From NCBI GenBank assembly GCA_016401345.1, contig JAEACG010000002.1:186001-250000 (forward strand): a DNA stretch of 64,000 bases, given 5' to 3'. Below the pieces are notes generated by a model, which was not told the origin of the DNA, did no database searches, and worked only from the letters and a program-made list of their open reading frames with translations. This DNA comes from Fictibacillus nanhaiensis. Its GTDB lineage: Bacteria; Bacillota; Bacilli; Bacillales; Fictibacillaceae. Below are positions 60,073-64,000 of this stretch, in pieces (within the stretch, counting starts at the first letter, position 1; each line of letters begins with the position of its first letter). A program made the position numbers and the translations under genes.

Positions 60073-60237
60073 ATGATGGAGAATGAAAAACGTCCCAATC
60101 AACAGCTTGAATATGATGCTGAAGGTGAAATGACTGTTCATCAGCAGATAACAGAAGCTTATCAAAGCGGAATCGTTGATAAAGTAGATCAAGGACAGCA
60201 AAGAACAAAGTTAGATGAAGAAGAAAGTCTCTCATAA
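60073..60237 (+). CDS. Small hydrophilic conserved protein
   Basis: 54 residues, starts MMENEKRPNQQLEYDAEGEM, Gln/Glu-rich and without motif. AAGGAGG at 60060-60066 selects the ATG at 60073; the longer frame includes the ribosome site. Followed by a terminator, so it may share the arg transcript. Confidence 0.65.
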   Translation: MMENEKRPNQQLEYDAEGEMTVHQQITEAYQSGIVDKVDQGQQRTKLDEEESLS

Positions 60238-60245
60238 CTGAAGAA

Positions 60246-60279
60246 AGGATAGTTCGTATAGTCGAGCTATCCTTTTTTG
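60246..60279 (+). terminator. Terminator after argGH and the small gene
   Basis: AAGGATAG (60246-60253) pairs perfectly with CTATCCTT (60268-60275), then T-run. The stretch to 60493 shows only AT-rich sequence before the ald ribosome site. Confidence 0.87.
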
Positions 60280-60493
60280 TGTACTTAAAAAAAGATTGCT
60301 CTGATTTTTAGCAGCTTTTGAATTTTTCTCGATACTAAAAACGAGAATGTTCTTTTTCCATTTAGGGCATCTTAATGCTGTCTTAACTATGTTCATATTC
60401 AAATAAAATTCAACTTTTTATTTTGAATTTTTGGTGGTATGTTAACTATAGAATAATGAAAAAATTTCCATGTGATATAAAGGAGGTTGAAAC

Positions 60494-61615
60494 ATGAAAA
60501 TAGGTATACCGACTGAGATAAAGAATAATGAAAATCGTGTAGCGATGACACCAGCAGGAGTATTGAACCTTGTGGCATCAGGTCATGAGGTCTTTATTCA
60601 AAAAGGTGCTGGGATCGGATCAGGTTTTACAGATGAAGAATATGAAAGTGCTGGTGGTGTTATCGTTGAAACACCAACTCAAGCCTGGTCGATGGACATG
60701 GTCATGAAAGTAAAAGAGCCGCTTCCTGAGGAGTACTGCTTCTTCCGTGAAGGTTTAATTTTGTTCACCTATTTACATCTTGCACCAGAGCCGGAACTAA
60801 CGAAAGCATTAACAGATAATAAAGTAGTGGGTATTGCGTACGAAACGGTTCAGTTGCCAAACGGAACGCTACCTTTGCTTACACCGATGAGTGAAGTAGC
60901 AGGAAGAATGGCAGCTCAAATAGGAGCACAATTTTTAGAAAAGCCAAAAGGCGGTCTAGGTATCCTCCTAAGTGGAATTCCTGGTGTAAGACGCGGCAAA
61001 GTAACAGTTATCGGAGGCGGAGTAGTCGGGACGAATGCGGCTAAAATCGCTATGGGTCTAGGAGCAGATGTAACAATCATCGATTTAAACCCAGAACGTC
61101 TTCGTCAGCTCGATGATATCTTTGGTGTTGAGATCAATACGCTCATATCCAATCCGTTAAATATAGCTCTCGCCGTTCAAGAGTCAGCATTAGTTATTGG
61201 GGCTGTCTTAATTCCTGGAGCAAGGGCACCTAAACTTGTTACCGAAGAGATGATTAAAGGCATGCAGCCAGGGGCTGTAATCGTAGATGTTGCCATTGAT
61301 CAAGGTGGAATTTTTGAAACGGTTGATCGAATCACTACACATGATAATCCAACATATGAAAAGCATGGTGTTCTTCACTATGCTGTAGCTAACATGCCAG
61401 GCGCTGTCCCTAGAACCTCGACGATTGGTCTGACTAACGTTACAGTACCGTATGCTCTTCAAATCGCAAACAAAGGTTATGTTAAAGCGTGTTTAGATAA
61501 TGAAGCTCTACTAAAAGGTATAAATACGTTAGATGGATTTGTAACGTATAAGGCGGTTGCTGAAGCGCATCAACTAGATTATAAAGATGCCGTATCTATT
61601 CTAAAATCTAACTAA
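60494..61615 (+). CDS. ald: Alanine dehydrogenase
   Basis: 373 residues: [20 protein letters not shown] start, [11 protein letters not shown], Rossmann [18 protein letters not shown] and the [14 protein letters not shown] block. Reversible NAD-dependent deamination of alanine, needed for growth on alanine and normal sporulation in B. subtilis. AAAGGAGGTTG upstream. Confidence 0.97.
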   Translation: MKIGIPTEIKNNENRVAMTPAGVLNLVASGHEVFIQKGAGIGSGFTDEEYESAGGVIVETPTQAWSMDMVMKVKEPLPEEYCFFREGLILFTYLHLAPEPELTKALTDNKVVGIAYETVQLPNGTLPLLTPMSEVAGRMAAQIGAQFLEKPKGGLGILLSGIPGVRRGKVTVIGGGVVGTNAAKIAMGLGADVTIIDLNPERLRQLDDIFGVEINTLISNPLNIALAVQESALVIGAVLIPGARAPKLVTEEMIKGMQPGAVIVDVAIDQGGIFETVDRITTHDNPTYEKHGVLHYAVANMPGAVPRTSTIGLTNVTVPYALQIANKGYVKACLDNEALLKGINTLDGFVTYKAVAEAHQLDYKDAVSILKSN

Positions 61616-61630
61616 AAGATAACAAACGAA

Positions 61631-61669
61631 AAAGTCCAAATTCCTTTTCTCTGGAATCGGACTTTTTTT
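61631..61669 (+). terminator. Terminator after ald
   Basis: AAAGTCC (61631) with ATTCC pair with GGAAT and GGACTTT (61659-61665), then Ts. Confidence 0.9.
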
Positions 61670-61739
61670 CTGTTCTATAATAGGGTATGTAATGGAAGTA
61701 AGATATTTCAGCGTTTATTTGAGAAGGGAGCATGTAAAT

Positions 61740-62420
61740 ATGAAAGTGACTTTTCACGGACACTCAGTCCTGGAAGTTCAAACAGAGCAACACTCCATTT
61801 GGATAGACCCTTTTATTAATGGAAATGGACAAGCTAAGATCGATGTTAAGGACGTAAAAGCTGATGTGATTCTCTTAACACACGGTCATAACGATCATGT
61901 AGGAGACACAGTTGAGATCGCAAAAGCGAATAACAGCTTGGTCGTTGCGCCATTTGAACTTGCTGAGTACATACAAACACTCGGCGTAGAGGCACATCCT
62001 ATGCATATCGGAGGAAGCCGAACATTTGATTTTGGAAAAGTGAAGTTCACTCAAGCCTTTCATGGATCAAGTTATTCACAAGAAGATGGCACGGTCGTAT
62101 ATACGGGAATGCCAGCGGGGATTTTATTCTCACATGATGGAAAAACGCTATATCATGCAGGAGATACAGCTCTATTCTCAGATATGAAATTAATCGGAGA
62201 GTTTGCAAAACCAGATATTGCTTTCTTGCCTATTGGTGACAATTTCACAATGGGCCCAGAGGATGCATTGATTGCCGCAGAGTGGATCGGTGCAAAGGTG
62301 ACCGTTCCAATCCATTACAATACGTTTCCTGTGATTGAACAAGATCCAGAAACCTCATTCACATCTAAACTTGGAAACAAAGGAAAAGTGCTCCAAAGCG
62401 GCGAAAGTATAAGCGTATAA
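61740..62420 (+). CDS. ytkL: UPF0173 metal-dependent hydrolase YtkL
   Basis: 226 residues, metallo-beta-lactamase fold: [10 protein letters not shown] (HxHxDH), HAGDTALF and IHYNTFP as metal ligands. Starts [13 protein letters not shown] at 61740 after GAAGGGAG. Substrate unknown; gene order beside ytoI is that of B. subtilis. Confidence 0.93.
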   Translation: MKVTFHGHSVLEVQTEQHSIWIDPFINGNGQAKIDVKDVKADVILLTHGHNDHVGDTVEIAKANNSLVVAPFELAEYIQTLGVEAHPMHIGGSRTFDFGKVKFTQAFHGSSYSQEDGTVVYTGMPAGILFSHDGKTLYHAGDTALFSDMKLIGEFAKPDIAFLPIGDNFTMGPEDALIAAEWIGAKVTVPIHYNTFPVIEQDPETSFTSKLGNKGKVLQSGESISV

Positions 62421-62427
62421 TGATTCT

Positions 62428-62477
62428 AACCTCCCTTTCTATGCATACCAATGATAGTAAGGGAGGTTGTGTTTTTT
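62428..62477 (+). terminator. Terminator whose right arm is the next gene's ribosome site
   Basis: AACCTCCCTT (62428-62437) pairs perfectly with AAGGGAGGTT (62459-62468), followed by TGTGTTTTTT and then the ATG at 62478. GGGAGGTT is at correct distance from that ATG. Confidence 0.82.
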
Positions 62478-62720
62478 ATGAGACAAGAAAAAATGGCAAA
62501 AGTATTAATGTTGTTGGTGCTCTTCTATGTAGCGATACCTGTTATATCGTTTGACGGTCCGCTTCTGCAACAACTTTTTTCAGTAGCTTGGATAGGATTT
62601 GCCGGTATGCTTTTGGTCAGCTTATTGTTTAAAAAGGATACAGCTCCAAAAAGAGCTGTTAAAAAGCAAAGTATAGCTTCAGATTCAAAAATGAAAAAAA
62701 GGATACACATGGAAAGTTGA
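62478..62720 (+). CDS. Small membrane protein
   Basis: 80 residues with two membrane helices (AKVLMLLVLFYVAIPVISF and LFSVAWIGFAGMLLVSLLF) and a lysine-rich C-terminal end. Its ribosome site is inside a terminator hairpin. Unknown function. Confidence 0.68.
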   Translation: MRQEKMAKVLMLLVLFYVAIPVISFDGPLLQQLFSVAWIGFAGMLLVSLLFKKDTAPKRAVKKQSIASDSKMKKRIHMES

Positions 62721-62802
62721 GTTTCTGTTCTAATGCCTGTATAATCTGTATTAGTCAAAGTGATAAAACAGATAGATACAGGTAGAAGGAACGGTGAATG
62801 TA

Positions 62803-64000
62803 ATGCTAACCAAGCATGAACAAATACTACAGCATATTTTGGACCTTGATGTCGGATCAAAAATCTCCGTTCGGCAAATTGCAAAAGATCTGACCGTTAG
62901 TGAAGGAACAGCTTATCGAGCGATAAAAGAAGCTGAAAACCAGGGGATCGTAAGCACGATCGAACGTGTTGGTACGATACGTATCGAAAGACAAGCAAAA
63001 AGTAATATTGAAAAGTTAACGTTTGCTGAAGTAGTAAATATTGTTGAAGGACAAGTACTAGGCGGGCGCGCTGGTCTTCATAAAACGCTGCACAAATTTG
63101 TAATCGGAGCTATGAAACTTGAAGCGATGATGCGCTATGTTGATGCGGGGAGTTTGTTGATCGTCGGTAACCGTGTGAACGCGCATGAACTTGGATTGAA
63201 AGCAGGGAGTGCAATCTTAGTTACTGGTGGCTTTGATACAGAAGAAGAAGTGAAAAGACTCGCTGACGAGCTTGAACTTCCTGTTATCTCTACGAGCTAT
63301 GATACCTTTACTGTTGCGACAATGATAAATAAAGCGATTCATGATCGTTTGATCAAGAAGGATATCGTTTTAGCTTCTGATATTTTAATTCCGATCGATG
63401 AGACGCATTATCTTTATCAACATGATAAAGTGCAGCGTTGGCACGAATTGAATCAACAAACGATGCATAGTCGTTATCCGGTAGTCGATCAAGGCAATCG
63501 CGTAACAGGTGTAGTCACTTCTAAAGACATTATAGGTGTTCCTGTTTCCATGCACGTTGAAAAAGTAATGACTCGTGCACCTTTAACCGTTACGGAAAAA
63601 ACATCTGTTGCAGCATGTGCTCATATGATGATCTGGGAAGGGATCGAACTGCTCCCTGTTATCGGAACTTCTCATAAACTGATCGGAATCTTAACAAGGC
63701 AAGATGTATTAAAAGCGATGCAAATGATGCAAAAGCAGCCTCAAGTGGGCGCGACCTTTGATGATTTGATAACTACAGAGTTAAAAGAACAAAAGGTAGA
63801 TAACGAAATCACTTACTTCTGTAGAATTACACCGCAGATGACCAACCACCTTGGTACTGTTTCATATGGTGTATTGATGACCATCGTTACTGAAACCGCA
63901 CGGAAAGCACTCAGAAAAATTAAAAAAGGCGACCTCGTTGTGGAGAACGTAACGTTTTACTATATTAAGCCTGTACAGATTGATAGTGATATCGAACTGA
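62803..64000 (+). CDS. ytoI: YtoI: HTH, DRTGG, CBS and hot-dog domain protein (3' end outside window)
   Basis: 399 codons are visible, open to the right edge. N-terminal winged helix (SKISVRQIAKDLTVSEGTAY), then a DRTGG domain (about 70-185), two CBS repeats (HSRYPVVDQGNRVTGVVT and MMIWEGIELLPVIG) and the start of a MaoC/hot-dog domain (ITPQMTNHLGTVSYGVLMTI). A nucleotide-sensing regulator is likely from the CBS pair. ATG at 62803 chosen by resemblance to the family start; an in-frame GTG at 62794 is possible. Confidence 0.88.
   Translation, partial: MLTKHEQILQHILDLDVGSKISVRQIAKDLTVSEGTAYRAIKEAENQGIVSTIERVGTIRIERQAKSNIEKLTFAEVVNIVEGQVLGGRAGLHKTLHKFVIGAMKLEAMMRYVDAGSLLIVGNRVNAHELGLKAGSAILVTGGFDTEEEVKRLADELELPVISTSYDTFTVATMINKAIHDRLIKKDIVLASDILIPIDETHYLYQHDKVQRWHELNQQTMHSRYPVVDQGNRVTGVVTSKDIIGVPVSMHVEKVMTRAPLTVTEKTSVAACAHMMIWEGIELLPVIGTSHKLIGILTRQDVLKAMQMMQKQPQVGATFDDLITTELKEQKVDNEITYFCRITPQMTNHLGTVSYGVLMTIVTETARKALRKIKKGDLVVENVTFYYIKPVQIDSDIEL

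Noticed and set aside
1-64000. CRISPR arrays, insertion sequences and rRNA or tRNA genes
   Set aside because: Looked for regularly spaced repeats, transposase motifs, and tRNA or rRNA signatures; none was seen.

Overview
The window is a Bacillaceae chromosome carrying a 29-kb prophage. The host is a spore former: it has an alpha/beta SASP gene, a GerW/YtfJ gene, ytfI and refZ. The host gene order (acsA | tyrS | rpsD | ytsP-refZ-hisJ-ezrA-nifZ-thiI | sspA-mbcS-ytcJ-nadK2-ytfI-ytfJ-tpx-ytxK-ackA | moaB-argGH-ald-ytkL-ytoI) closely follows the 'yt' region of Bacillus subtilis. A Fictibacillus-like or other near-Bacillus genus would fit, but this is inferred from gene order and composition only.

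Left chromosomal arm (1-25.2 kb): the end of acetyl-CoA synthetase; a class A penicillin-binding protein; tyrS behind a T-box; an aldo/keto reductase; a soluble PAS-chemoreceptor; rpsD with a long leader; a methionine gamma-lyase-like enzyme with a CcpA-type site; a free-methionine sulfoxide reductase; the cell-division genes refZ and ezrA around hisJ; the sulfur-transfer pair nifZ-thiI; the spore gene sspA; branched acyl-CoA synthetase; an amidohydrolase; NAD kinase; ytfI-ytfJ; tpx; ytxK; and ackA with a textbook cre plus promoter. Two copies of a dispersed Bacillus-type palindromic repeat sit in intergenic gaps.

Prophage (25198-54504): a 68-bp perfect direct repeat made of the last codons and stop of ackA bounds the element, so att lies in the 3' end of ackA and ackA stays intact on the left. 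From left to right it holds a tyrosine integrase placed just behind an element-supplied replacement terminator; about 950 bp of protein-free, hairpin-rich DNA that may encode a large structured RNA; small early genes and a Xre-like regulator; a winged-helix replication-type protein; an iteron-like repeat cluster; a 966-residue protein with the DxDxD metal motif of YonO/QDE-1-type single-chain RNA polymerases; Rha and HNH proteins; many tiny genes; a small terminase; capsid, connector and tail genes with a programmed -1 frameshift; holin/endolysin; an FtsK-like ATPase with a replication-relaxation protein; and a lysogeny-type switch with a Xre repressor facing a SinI-like antirepressor. No large terminase, portal or head-morphogenesis gene is present between the small terminase and the truncated scaffold, so the prophage looks defective for packaging by deletion.

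Right chromosomal arm (54.5-64 kb): the original ackA terminator (now 29 kb from its gene), a GNAT acetyltransferase, EcsC-family protein, moaB, a small conserved gene, argG-argH with ARG-box-like sequence, alanine dehydrogenase, the metallo-hydrolase YtkL, a small membrane protein and the start of ytoI, which runs off the window.

The most unusual content is in the early prophage region: the non-canonical RNA polymerase candidate, the repeat cluster next to it, and the large structured non-coding segment.
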